Shown: one piece after another, positions 1 to 12,743 of the stretch
Layout: the number at the start of each line of letters is the position of its first letter
How positions within the stretch are numbered: the stretch's first letter is position 1
Source of the DNA: Cavia porcellus
Taxonomy: Eukaryota > Chordata > Mammalia > Rodentia > Caviidae
DNA: 64,000 nucleotides
Direction: 5' to 3'
NCBI RefSeq assembly: GCF_034190915.1
Contig: NW_026947691.1
Coordinates: forward strand, 124,001-188,000
Position numbers and translations under genes: made by a program
Notes under the pieces: generated by a model
Database searches by the model: none
The model's input: only the letters and a program-made list of their open reading frames with translations
What the model was told of the DNA's origin: nothing

Positions 1-1100
1 TGTAACACACACCCGTAAAATGCGCACCACCCCGTGATGTTTTTCTCACTCCCACAGTGAATGTAATGTAATACACACCCATAAAATGCGCACCACCCCG
101 TGATGTTTTTCTCACTGCCACCAGTGAATGTAATGTAACACACACCCGTACAATGCGCACCACCCCGTGATGTATTTCTCACTCCCACTAGTGAATGTAA
201 TGTAACACACACCCGTACAATGCGCACCACCCCGTGATGTTTTTCTCACGCTCACTAGTGAATGTAATGTAACACACACCCGTACAATGCGCACCACCCC
301 GTGATGTTTTTTTCACTCCCACTAGTGAATGTAATGTAACACACACCCGTACAATGCGCACCACCCCGTGATGTTTTTCTCTCTCCCACCAGTGAATGTA
401 ATGTAACACACACCCGTACAATGCGCACCACCCCGTGATGTTTTTCTCACTCCCACCAGTGAATGTAATGTAACACACACCCGTACAATGCGCACCACCC
501 CGTGATGTTTTTCTCACTCCCACCAGTGAATGTAATGTAACACACACCCGTACAATGCGCACCACCCCGTGATGTTTTTCTCACTCCCACCAGTGAATGT
601 AATGTAACACACACCCGTACAATGCGCACCACCCCGTGATGTTTTTCTCACTCCCACCAGTGAATGTAATGTAACACACACCCGTACAATGCGCACCACC
701 CCGTGATGTTTTTCTCACTCCCACCAGTGAATGTAATGTAACACACACCCGTACAATGCGCACCACCCCGTGATGTTTTTCTCACTCCCATCAGTGAATG
801 TAATGTAACACACACCCGTACAATGCGCACCCCCCGTGATGGTTTTCTCACTCCTACTAGTGAATGTAATGTAACACACACCCGTACAATGCGCACCCCC
901 CCGTGATGTTTTTCTCACTCCTACTAGTGAATGTAATGTAACACACACCCGTACAATGCGCACCCCCCCGTGATGTTTTTCTCACTCCTACTAGTGAATG
1001 TAATGTAACACACACCCGTACAATTCGCACCCCCCCGTGATGTTTTTCTCACACCTACTAGTGAATGTAATGTAACACACACCCGTACAATGCGCACCCC
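1..1100 (+). repeat. Block A, left partial unit
   Basis: Mixed monomers open the window: T, Q and S types, then a run of P monomers from about 390 to 790, then C7/U-type monomers up to the CCCGGG variant at 1101. The first monomer is 66 bp (CCCACAGTG instead of CCCACCAGTG) and the second has TAATACAC in place of TAACACAC, changes I did not see elsewhere. The order P run, then GATGG-type U cluster, then CCCGGG is the same as at about 2650-3583, so this is probably the right end of another block A unit whose left part lies outside the window. Confidence 0.75.
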
Positions 1101-3577
1101 CCCGGGATGTTTTTCTCACTCCCACTAGTGAATGTAATGTAACACACACCCGTAAAATGCGCACCACCCCGTGATGTTTTTCTCACTCCCACCAGTGAAT
1201 GTAATGTAACACACACCCATACAATGCGCACCACCCCGTGATGTTTTTCTCACTGCCACCAGTGAATGTAATGTAACACACACCCGTACAATGCGCACCA
1301 CCCCGTGATGTATTTCTCACTCCCACTAGTGAATGTAATGTAACACACACCCGTACAATGCGCACCACCCCGTGATGTTTTTCTCACGCTCACTAGTGAA
1401 TGTAATGTAACACACACCCGTACAATGCGCACCACCCCGTGATGTTTTTCTCTCTCCCACCAGTGAATGTAATGTAACACACACCCGTACAATGCGCACC
1501 CCCCCGTGATGTTTTTCTCACTCCCACTAGTGAATGTAATGTAACACACACCCGTACAATGCGCACCCCCCCGTGATGTTTTTCTCACTCCCACTAGTGA
1601 ATGTAATGTAACACACACCCGTACAATGCGCACCCCCCCGTGATGTTTTTCTCACTCCCACTAGTGAATGTAATGTAACACACACCCGTACAATGCGCAC
1701 CACCCCGTGATGTTTTTCTCACGCTCACTAGTGAATGTAATGTAACACACACCCGTACAATGCGCACCACCCCGTGATGTTTTTCTCTCTCCCACCAGTG
1801 AATGTAATGTAACACACACACGTACAATGCGCACCCCCCCGTGATGTTTTTCTCACTCCCACTAGTGAATGTAATGTAACACACACCCGTACAATGCGCA
1901 CCCCCCCGTGATGTTTTTCTCACTCCCACTAGTGAATGTAATGTAACACACACCCGTACAATGCGCACCCCCCCGTGATGTTTTTCTCACTCCCACTAGT
2001 GAATGTAATGTAACACACACCCGTACAATGCGCACCCCCCCCGTGATGTTTTTCTCACTCCCACTAGTGAATGTAATGTAACACACACCCGTACAATGCG
2101 CACCACCCGTGATGTTTTTCTCACTCCCAGTAGTGAATGTAATGTAACACATACCCGTACAATGCGGACCACCCCGTGATGTTTTTCTCACTCCCACTAG
2201 TGAATGTAATGTAACACACACCCGTACAATGCGCACCACCACGTGATGTTTTTCTCACTCCCACTAGTGAATGTAATGTAACACACACCCGTACAATGCG
2301 CACCACCCCGTGATGTTTTTCTCACTCCCACTAGTGAATGTAATGTAACACACACCCGTACAATGCGCACCCCCCCGTGATGTTTTTCTCACTCCCACTA
2401 GTGAATGTAATGTAACACACACCCGTACAATGCGCACCCCCCCGTGATGTTTTTCTCACTCCCACTAGTGAATGTAATGTAACACACACCCGTACAATGC
2501 GCACCCCCCCGTGATGTTTTTCTCACTCCCACTAGTGAATGTAATGTAACACACACCCGTACAATGCGCACCCCCCCGTGATGTTTTTCTCACTCCCACT
2601 AGTGAATGTAATGTAACACACACCCGTACAATGCGCACCACCCCGTGATGTTTTTCTCACTCCCACCAGTGAATGTAATGTAACACACACCCGTACAATG
2701 CGCACCACCCCGTGATGTTTTTCTCACTCCCACCAGTGAATGTAATGTAACACACACCCGTACAATGCGCACCACCCCGTGATGTTTTTTTCACTCCCAC
2801 TAGTGAATGTAATGTAACACACACCCGTACAATGCGCACCACCCCGTGATGTTTTTCTCTCTCCCACCAGTGAATGTAATGTAACACACACCCGTACAAT
2901 GCGCACCACCCCGTGATGTTTTTCTCACTCCCACCAGTGAATGTAATGTAACACACACCCGTACAATGCGCACCACCCCGTGATGTTTTTCTCACTCCCA
3001 CCAGTGAATGTAATGTAACACACACCCGTACAATGCGCACCACCCCGTGATGTTTTTCTCACTCCCACCAGTGAATGTAATGTAACACACACCCGTACAA
3101 TGCGCACCACCCCGTGATGTTTTTCTCACTCCCACCAGTGAATGTAATGTAACACACACCCGTACAATGCGCACCACCCCGTGATGGTTTTCTCACTCCT
3201 ACTAGTGAATGTAATGTAACACACACCCGTACAATGCGCACCCCCCGTGATGTTTTTCTCACTCCTACTAGTGAATGTAATGTAACACACACCCGTACAA
3301 TGCGCACCCCCCCGTGATGTTTTTCTCACACCTACTAGTGAATGTAATGTAACACACACCCGTACAATGCGCACCACCCCGTGATGGTTTTCTCACTCCT
3401 ACTAGTGAATGTAATGTAACACACACCCGTACAATGCGCACCCCCCGTGATGTTTTTCTCACTCCTACTAGTGAATGTAATGTAACACACACCCGTACAA
3501 TTCGCACCCCCCCGTGATGTTTTTCTCACACCTACTAGTGAATGTAATGTAACACACACCCGTACAATGCGCACCCC
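1101..3577 (+). repeat. Block A HOR unit A1 (37 monomers, 2477 bp)
   Basis: Bounded by two copies of the rare CCCGGG monomer (1101 and 3578). The spacing of 2477 equals 37 x 67 minus 2, matching the indels inside: a C8 tract at 2035-2042 (+1), CCAC3 at 2106-2108 (-1) and C6 tracts at 3241 and 3441 (-1 each). Its segment of about 1.45-3.0 kb corresponds to about 4.6-6.0 kb at a shift near 3146-3147, whereas its left end corresponds to 3.58-3.85 kb at a shift of 2477. A1 and A2 are therefore mosaics, not simple copies. Runs of C7 monomers lie at about 1.95-2.1 and 2.35-2.6 kb. Confidence 0.8.
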
Positions 3578-3582
3578 CCCGG
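3183..3582 (+). repeat. Local 3-monomer tandem duplication (2 x 200 bp)
   Basis: The sequence GATGG, C6 tract with U ending, then CACACCTACTAG ending occurs at 3183 and again at 3383, a shift of 200 (3 x 67 minus 1, the minus coming from the C6 tract in each copy). The second copy differs by ATTCGC in place of ATGCGC. This is a short, recent-looking expansion just before the CCCGGG monomer. Confidence 0.8.
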
Positions 3583-6122
3583 GATGTTTTTCTCACTCCT
3601 ACTAGTGAATGTAATGTAACACACACCCGTAAAATGCGCACCACCCCGTGATGTTTTTCTCACTCCCACCAGTGAATGTAATGTAACACACACCCATACA
3701 ATGCGCACCACCCCGTGATGTTTTTCTCACTGCCACCAGTGAATGTAATGTAACACACACCCGTACAATGCGCACCACCCCGTGATGTATTTCTCACTCC
3801 CACTAGTGAATGTAATGTAACACACACCCGTACAATGCGCACCACCCCGTGATGTATTTCTCACTCCCACTAGTGAATGTAATGTAACACACACTCGTAC
3901 AATGCGCACCACCCCGTGATGTTTTTCTCACGCTCACTAGTGAATGTAATGTAACACACACCCGTACAATGCGCACCACCCCGTGATGTTTTTTTCACTC
4001 CCACTAGTGAATGTAATGTAACACACACCCGTACAATGCGCCCCACCCCGTGATGTTTTTCTCTCTCCCACCAGTGAATGTAATGTAACACACACCCGTA
4101 CAATGCGCACCACCCCGTGATGTTTTTCTCACTCCCACCAGTGAATGTAATGTAACACACACCCGTACAATGCGCACCTCCCCGTGATGTTTTTCTCACT
4201 CCCACCAGTGAATGTAATGTAACACACACCCGTACAATGCGCACCACCCCGTGATGTTTTTCTCACTCCCACCAGTGAATGTAATGTAACACACACCCGT
4301 AAAATGCGCACCACCCCGTGATGTTTTTCTCACTCCCACCAGTGAATGTAATGTAACACACACCCGTACAATGCGCACCACCCCGTGATGTTTTTCTCAC
4401 TGCCACCAGTGAATGTAATGTAACACACACCCGTACAGTGCGCACCACCCCGTGATGTTTTTCTCACTCCCATCAGTGAATGTAATGTAACACACACCCG
4501 TACAATGCGCACCCCCCCGTGATGGTTTTCTCACTCCTACTAGTGAATGTAATGTAACACACACCCGTACAATGCGCACCCCCCCGTGATGTTTTTCTCA
4601 CGCCCACTAGTGAATGTAATGTAACACACACCCGTACAATGCGCACCACCCCGTGATGTTTTTCTCACGCCCACTAGTGAATGTAATGTAACACACACCC
4701 GTACAATGCGCACCACCCCGTGATGTTTTTCTCACGCCCACTAGTGAATGTAATGTAACACACACCCGTACAATGCGCACCACCCCGTGATGTGTTTCTC
4801 ACTCCCACTAGTGAATGTAATGTAACACACACCCGTACAATGCGCACCACCCCGTGATGTTTTTCTCACGCTCACTAGTGAATGTAATGTAACACACACC
4901 CGTACAATGCGCACCACCCCGTGATGTTTTTCTCTCTCCCACCAGTGAATGTAATGTAACACACACCCGTACAATGCGCACCCCCCCGTGATGTTTTTCT
5001 CACTCCCACTAGTGAATGTAATGTAACACACACCCGTACAATGCGCACCCCCCCGTGATGTTTTTCTCACTCCCACTAGTGAATGTAATGTAACACACAC
5101 CCGTACAATGCGCACCCCCCCGTGATGTTTTTCTCACTCCCACTAGTGAATGTAATGTAACACACACCCGTACAATGCGCACCCCCCCGTGATGCTTTTC
5201 TCACTCCCACTAGTGAATGTAATGTAACACACACCCGTACAATGCGCACCACCCGTGATGTTTTTCTCACTCCCAGTAGTGAATGTAATGAAACACATAC
5301 CCGTACAATGCGGACCACCCCGTGATGTTTTTCTCACTCCCACTAGTGAATGTAATGTAACACACACCCGTACAATGCGCACCACCACGTGATGTTTTTC
5401 TCACTCCCACTAGTGAATGTAATGTAACACACACCCGTACAATGCGCACCACCCCGTGATGTTTTTCTCACTCCCACTAGTGAATGTAATGTAACACACA
5501 CCCGTACAATGCGCACCCCCCCGTGATGTTTTTCTCACTCCCACTAGTGAATGTAATGTAACACACACCCGTACAATGCGCACCCCCCCGTGATGTTTTT
5601 CTCACTCCCACTAGTGAATGTAATGTAACACACACCCGTACAATGCGCACCCCCCCGTGATGTTTTTCTCACTCCCACTAGTGAATGTAATGTAACACAC
5701 ACCCGTACAATGCGCACCCCCCCGTGATGTTTTTCTCACTCCCACTAGTGAATGTAATGTAACACACACCCGTACAATGCGCACCACCCCGTGATGTTTT
5801 TCTCACTCCCACCAGTGAATGTAATGTAACACACACCCGTACAATGCGCACCACCCCGTGATGTTTTTCTCACTCCCACCAGTGAATGTAATGTAACACA
5901 CACCCGTACAATGCGCACCACCCCGTGATGTTTTTTTCACTCCCACTAGTGAATGTAATGTAACACACACCCGTACAATGCGCACCACCCCGTGATGTTT
6001 TTCTCTCTCCCACCAGTGAATGTAATGTAACACACACCCGTACAATGCACACCCCCCCGTGATGTTTTTCTCACACCTACTAGTGAATGTAATGTAACAC
6101 ACACCCGTACAATGCGCACCCC
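3578..6122 (+). repeat. Block A HOR unit A2 (38 monomers, 2545 bp)
   Basis: CCCGGG at 3578 to CCCGGG at 6123 is 2545 bp, equal to 38 x 67 minus 1; the single deletion is the CCAC3 tract at 5252-5254. Compared with A1 it carries an extra segment of P, T and GATGG monomers at about 3.87-4.58 kb, while the C7 and Q part (4.9-5.8 kb) matches A1. The diagnostic pair CAGTAG followed by ATGCGGACC, seen at about 2.13-2.17 kb, recurs at about 5.28-5.31 kb. Confidence 0.8.
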
Positions 6123-7266
6123 CCCGGGATGCTTTTCTCACTCCTACTAGTGAATGTAATGTAACACACACCCGTAAAATGCGCACCACCCCGTGATGTT
6201 TTTCTCACTCCCACCAGTGAATGTAATGTAACACACACCCATACAATGCGCACCACCCCGTGATGTTTTTCTCACTGCCACCAGTGAATGTAATGTAACA
6301 CACACCCGTACAATGCGCACCACCCCGTGATGTATTTCTCACTCCCACTAGTGAATGTAATGTAACACACACTCGTACAATGCGCACCACCCCGTGATGT
6401 TTTTCTCACGCTCACTAGTGAATGTAATGTAACACACACCCGTACAATGCGCACCACCCCGTGATGTTTTTTTCACTCCCACTAGTGAATGTAATGTAAC
6501 ACACACCCGTACAATGCGCACCACCCCGTGATGTTTTTCTCTCTCCCACCAGTGAATGTAATGTAACACACACCCGTACAATGCGCACCACCCCGTGATG
6601 TTTTTCTCACTCCCACCAGTGAATGTAATGTAACACACACCCGTACAATGCGCACCACCCCGTGATGTTTTTCTCACTCCCACCAGTGAATGTAATGTAA
6701 CACACACCCGTACAATGCGCACCACCCCGTGATGTTTTTCTCACTCCCACCAGTGAATGTAATGTAACACACACCCGTAAAATGCGCACCACCCCGTGAT
6801 GTTTTTCTCACTCCCACCAGTGAATGTAATGTAACACACACCCGTACAATGCGCACCACCCCGTGATGTTTTTCTCACTGCCACCAGTGAATGTAATGTA
6901 ACACACACCCGTACAGTGCGCACCACCCCGTGATGTTTTTCTCACTCCCATCAGTGAATGTAATGTAACACACACCCGTACAATGCGCACCCCCCCGTGA
7001 TGGTTTTCTCACTCCTACTAGTGAATGTAATGTAACACACACCCGTACAATGCGCACCCCCCCGTGATGTTTTTCTCACGCCCACTAGTGAATGTAATGT
7101 AACACACACCCGTACAATGCGCACCACCCCGTGATGTTTTTCTCACGCCCACTAGTGAATGTAATGTAACACACACCCGTACAATGCGCACCACCCCGTG
7201 ATGTTTTTCTCACGCCCACTAGTGAATGTAATGTAACACACACCCGTACAATGCGCACCACCCCGT
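6123..7266 (+). repeat. Block A partial unit A3
   Basis: This begins at the third CCCGGG monomer and follows A2 closely: 6205-7057 aligns with 3660-4579 at a shift of 2545, becoming 2478 after one monomer is missing. It ends in three R-type monomers and a GATGTGTTTCTC variant, as A2 does at about 4.6-4.8 kb. After this point it diverges into the 9-mer duplication. Confidence 0.75.
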
Positions 7267-8472
7267 GATGTGTTTCTCACTCCCACTAGTGAATGTAATG
7301 TAACACACACCCGTACAATGCGCACCACCCCGTGATGTTTTTCTCACGCTCACTAGTGAATGTAATGTAACACACACCCGTACAATGCGCACCACCCCGT
7401 GATGTTTTTTTCACTCCCACTAGTGAATGTAATGTAACACACACCCGTACAATGCGCACCACCCCGTGATGTTTTTCTCTCTCCCACCTTTGAATGTAAT
7501 GTAACACACACCCGTACAATGCGCACCACCCCGTGATGTTTTTCTCACTCCCACCAGTGAATGTAATGTAACACACACCCGTACAATGCGCACCACCCCG
7601 TGATGTTTTTCTCACTCCCACCAGTGAATGTAATGTAACACACACCCATACAATGCGCACCACCCCGTGATGTTTTTCTCACTCCCACCAGTGAATGTAA
7701 TGTAACACACACCCGTAAAATGCGCACCACCACGTGATGTTTTTCTCACTCCCACCAGTGAATGTAATGTAACACACACCCATACAATGCGCACCACCCC
7801 GTGATGTTTTTCTCACTGCCACCAGTGAATGTAATGTAACACACCCCCGTACAATGCGCACCACCCCGTGATGTATTTCTCACTCCCACTAGTGAATGTA
7901 ATGTAACACACACCCGTACAATGCGCACCACCCCGTGATGTTTTTCTCACGCTCACTAGTGAATGTAATGTAACACACACCCGTACAATGCGCACCACCC
8001 CGTGATGTTTTTTTCACTCCCACTAGTGAATGTAATGTAACACACACCCGTACAATGCGCACCACCCCGTGATGTTTTTCTCTCTCCCACCAGTGAATGT
8101 AATGTAACACACACCCGTACAATGCGCACCACCCCGTGATGTTTTTCTCACTCCCACCAGTGAATGTAATGTAACACACACCCGTACAATGCGCACCACC
8201 CCGTGATGTTTTTCTCACTCCCACCAGTGAATGTAATGTAACACACATACGTACAATGCGCACCACCCCGTGATGTTTTTCTCACTCCCACCATTGAATG
8301 TAATGTAACACACACCCGTAAAATGCGCACCACCCCGTGATGTTTTTCTCACTCCCACCAGTGAATGTAATGTAACACACACCCGTACAATGCGCACCTC
8401 CCCGTGATGTTTTTCTCACGCCCACTAGTGAATGTAATGTAACACACACCCGTACAATGCGCACCACCCCGT
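7267..8472 (+). repeat. 9-monomer tandem duplication (603-bp period)
   Basis: The GATGTGTTTCTC/GATGTATTTCTC monomer at 7267 and 7870 starts two units of 603 bp (9 x 67). Each unit runs S type, T7-tract type, CTCTCCCACC type, several P monomers, a GTAAAA monomer and a T monomer. The second copy loses identity near 8.4 kb, where R and S types take over. A related variant, GATCTATTTCTC, stands at 8674. Confidence 0.75.
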
Positions 8473-9252
8473 GATGTTTTTCTCACGCTCACTAGTGAAT
8501 GTAATGTAACACACACCCGTACAATGCGCACCACCCCGTGATGTTTTTCTCACGCCCACTAGTGAATGTAATGTAACACACACCAGTACAATAGGCACCA
8601 CCCCGTGATGTTTTTCTCAGGCCCACTAGTGAATGTAATGTAACACACACCCGTACAATGCGCACCACACTGTGATCTATTTCTCACTCCCACTAGTGAA
8701 TGTAATGTAACACACACCCGTACAATGCGCACCACCCCGTGATGTTTTTCTCAAGCTCACTAGTGAATGTAATGTAACACACACCCGTACAATGCGCACC
8801 ACCCCGTGATGTTTTTCTCACTCCCACTAGTGAACGTAATGTAACACACACCCGTACAATGCGCACCACCCCGTGATGTTTTTCTCACTCCCACCAGTGA
8901 ATGTAATGTAACACACACCCGTACAATGCGCACCACCCCGTGATGTTTTTCTCACTCCCACCAGTGAATGTAATGTAACACACACCCGTACAATGCGCAC
9001 CACCCCGTGATGTTTTTCTCACTCCCACCAGTGAATGTAATGTAACACACACCCGTACAATGCGCACCACCCCGTGATGTTTTTCTCACTCCCACCAGTG
9101 AATGTAATGTAACACACACCCGTACAATGCGCACCACCCCGTGATGTTTTTCTCACTCCCACCAGTGAATGTAATGTAACACACACCCGTACAATGCGCA
9201 CCACCCCGTGATGTTTTTCTCACTCCCACCAGTGAATGTAATGTAACACACA
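8473..9252 (+). repeat. Transition zone with homogeneous consensus run
   Basis: R and S monomers lead to an ATAGG monomer at 8591, then X type, a unique monomer with CACACTGTGATC (about 8667), a CAAGCTCAC variant and a Q monomer, with the rare GAACGTAATG at about 8833. From about 8840 to 9442 there are nine consecutive P monomers that look identical to consensus, the longest uniform run I noticed near here. Homology to the full block B copies starts inside this run, so the exact B boundary cannot be placed. Confidence 0.7.
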
Positions 9253-12200
9253 CCCGTACAATGCGCACCACCCCGTGATGTTTTTCTCACTCCCACCAGT
9301 GAATGTAATGTAACACACACCCGTACAATGCGCACCACCCCGTGATGTTTTTCTCACTCCCACCAGTGAATGTAATGTAACACACACCCGTACAATGCGC
9401 ACCACCCCGTGATGTTTTTCTCACTCCCACCAGTGAATGTAATGTAACACACACCGGTACAATGCGCACCACCCCGTGATGTTTTTCTCACTCCCACCAG
9501 TGAATGTAATGTAACACACACCCATACAATGCGCACCACCCCGTGATGTTTTTCTCACTCCCACCAGTGAATGTAATGTAACACACACCCGTACAATGCC
9601 TACCACCCCGTGATGTTTTTCTCACTCCCACCAGTGAATGTAATGTAACACACACCCGTAAAATGCGCACCACCCCGTGATGTTTTTCTCACTCCCACCA
9701 GTGAATGTAATGTAACACACACCCGTACAATGCGCACCACCCCGTGATGTTTTTCTCACTGCCACCAGTGAATGTAATGTAACACACACCCGTACAATGC
9801 GCACCACCCCGTGATGTTTTTCTCACTCCCACCAGTGAATGTAATGTAACACACACCCGTACAATGCACACCACCCCGTGATGTTTTTCTCACTCCCACC
9901 AGTGAATGTAATGTAACACACACCCGTAAAATGCGCACCACCCCGTGATGTTTTTCTCACTCCCACCAGTGAATGTAATGTAACACACACCCATACAATG
10001 TGCACCACCCCGTGATGTTTTTCTCACTGCCACCAGTGAATGTAATGTAACACACACCCGTACAATGCGCACCACCACGTGATGTTTTTCTCACTCCCAT
10101 CAGTGAATGTAATGTAACACACACCCGTACAATGCGCACCCCCCCGTGATGGTTTTCTCACTCCTACTAGTTAATGTAATGTAACACACACCCGTACAAT
10201 GCGCACCACCCCGTGATGTTTTTCTCACTCCCACCAGTGAATGTAATGTAACACACACCGGTACAATGCGCACCACCCCGTGATGTTTTTCTCACTCCCA
10301 CCAGTGAATGTAATGTAACACACACCCGTACAATGCGCACCACCCCGTGATGTTTTTCTCACTCCCACCAGTGAATGTAATGTAACACACACCCGTAAAA
10401 TGCGCACCACCCCGTGATGTTTTTCTCACTCCCACCAGTGAATGTAATGTAACACACACCCGTAAAATGCGCACCACCCCGTGATGTTTTTCTCACTCCC
10501 ACCAGTGAATGTAATGTAACACACACCCGTACAATGCGCACCACCCCGTGATGTTTTTCTCACTGCCACCAGTGAATGTAATGTAACACACACCCGTACA
10601 ATGCGCACCACCCCGTGATGTATTTCTCACTCCCACTAGTGAATGTAATGTAACACACACCCGTACAATGCGCACCTCCCCGTGATGTTTTTCTCACGCC
10701 CACTAGTGAATGTAATGTAACACACACCCGTACAATGCGCACCACCCCGTGATGTTTTTTTCACTCCCAGTAGTGAATGTAATGTAACACACACCCGTAC
10801 AATGCGCACCACCCCGTGATGTTTTTCTCTCTCCCACCAGTGAATGTAATGTAACACACACCCGTACAATGCGCACCACCCCGTGATGTTTTTCTCACTC
10901 CCACCAGTGAATGTAATGTAACACACACCCGTACAATGCGCACCACCCCGTGATGTTTTTCTCACTCCCACCAGTGAATGTAATGTAACACACACCCGTA
11001 CAATGCGCACCACCCCGTGATGATTTTCTCACTCCCACCAGTGAATGTAATGTAACACACACCCGTAAAATGCGCACCACCCCGTGATGTTTTTCTCACT
11101 CCCACCAGTGAATGTAATGTAACACACACCCATACAATGTGCACCACCCCGTGATGCTTTTCTCACTGCCACCAGTGAATGTAATGTAACACACACCGTA
11201 CAATGCGCACCACCACGTGATGTTTTTGTCACTCCCATCAGTGAATGTAATGTAACACACACCCGTACAATGCGCACCCCCCCGTGATGGTTTTCTCACT
11301 CCTACTAGTGAATGTAATGTAACACACACCCGTACAATGCGCACCCCCCCGTGATGTTTTTCTCACTCCTACTAGTGAATGTAATGTAACACACACCCGT
11401 ACAATGCGCACCCCCCCGGGATGTTTTTCTCACTCCTACTAGTGAATGTAATGTAACACACACCCGTACAATGCGCACCACCCCGTGATGTTTTTCTCAC
11501 GCCCACTAGTGAATGTAATGTAACACACACCCGTACAATGCGCCCCACCCCGTGATGTTTTTCTCAAGCTCACTAGTGAATGTAATGTAACACACACCCG
11601 TACAATGCGCACCACCCCGTGATGTTTTTTTCACTCCCACTAGTGAATGTAATGTAACACACACCCGTACAATGCGCACCACCCCGTGATGTTTTTCTCA
11701 GGCCCACTAGTGAATGTAATGTAACACACACCCGTACAATGCGCACCACCCCGTGATGTTTTTCTCACTCCCACCAGTGAATGTAATGTAACACACACCC
11801 ATACAATGCGCACCACCCCGTGATGTTTTTCTCACTCCCACCAGTGAATGTAATGTAACACACACCCGTACAATGCGCACCACCCCGTGATGTTTTTCTC
11901 ACTCCCACCAGTGAATGTAATGTAACACACACCCGTAAAATGCACACCACCCCGTGATGTTTTTCTCACTCCCACCAGTGAATGTAATGTAACACACACC
12001 CATACAATGCGCACCACCCCTTGATGTTTTTCTCACTGCCACCAGGGTATGTAATGTAACACACACCCGTACAATGCGCACCACCCCGTGATGTTTTTCT
12101 CACTCCCACTAGTGAATGTAATGTAACACACACCCGTACAATGAGCACCACCCCGTGATGTTTTTCTCACTCCCACTAGTGAATGTAATGTAACACACAC

Positions 12201-12743
12201 CCGTACAATGCGCACCCCCCCGTGATGTTTTTCTCACTCCCACTAGTGAATGTAATGTAACACACACCTGTACAATGCGCACCCCCCCGTGATGTTTTTC
12301 TCACTCCCACTAGTGAATGTAATGTAACACACACCCGTACAATGCGCACCCCCCCGTGATGTTTTTCTCACTCCCACTAGTGAATGTAATGTAACACACA
12401 CCCATACAATGCGCACCCCCCCGTGATGTTTTTCTCACGCCCACTAGTGAATGTAATGTAACACACACCCGTACAATGCGCACCACCCCGTGATGTTTTT
12501 CTCACGCCCACTAGTGAATGTAATGTAACACACACCCGTACAATGCGCACCACCCCGTGATGTTTTTCTCACGCCCACTAGTGAATGTAATGTAACACAC
12601 ACCCGTACAATGCGCACCACCCCGTGATGTTTTTCTCACGCTCACTAGTGAATGTAATGTAACACACACCCGTACAATGCGCACCACCCCGTGATGTTTT
12701 TCTCACGCCCACTAGTGAATGTAATGTAACAGACACCCGTACA
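9253..12743 (+). repeat. Block B HOR copy B1 (left-truncated, long form)
   Basis: From about 9.25 kb the sequence follows copy B2 at a shift of 4622: ACCGGT at 9453 and 10257 against 14075 and 14879, ATGCCTACC at 9598 against 14220, CCCGGG at 11415 against 16037, ATAGG at 12744 against 17366. It lacks the first ACCGGT monomer of the long form (expected near 9252), so it joins the HOR inside the 1005-bp segment. It contains a GTAC-adjacent deletion (ACACACCGTAC, about 11191) and the CAGGGTATG monomer near 12.05 kb. Confidence 0.85.
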
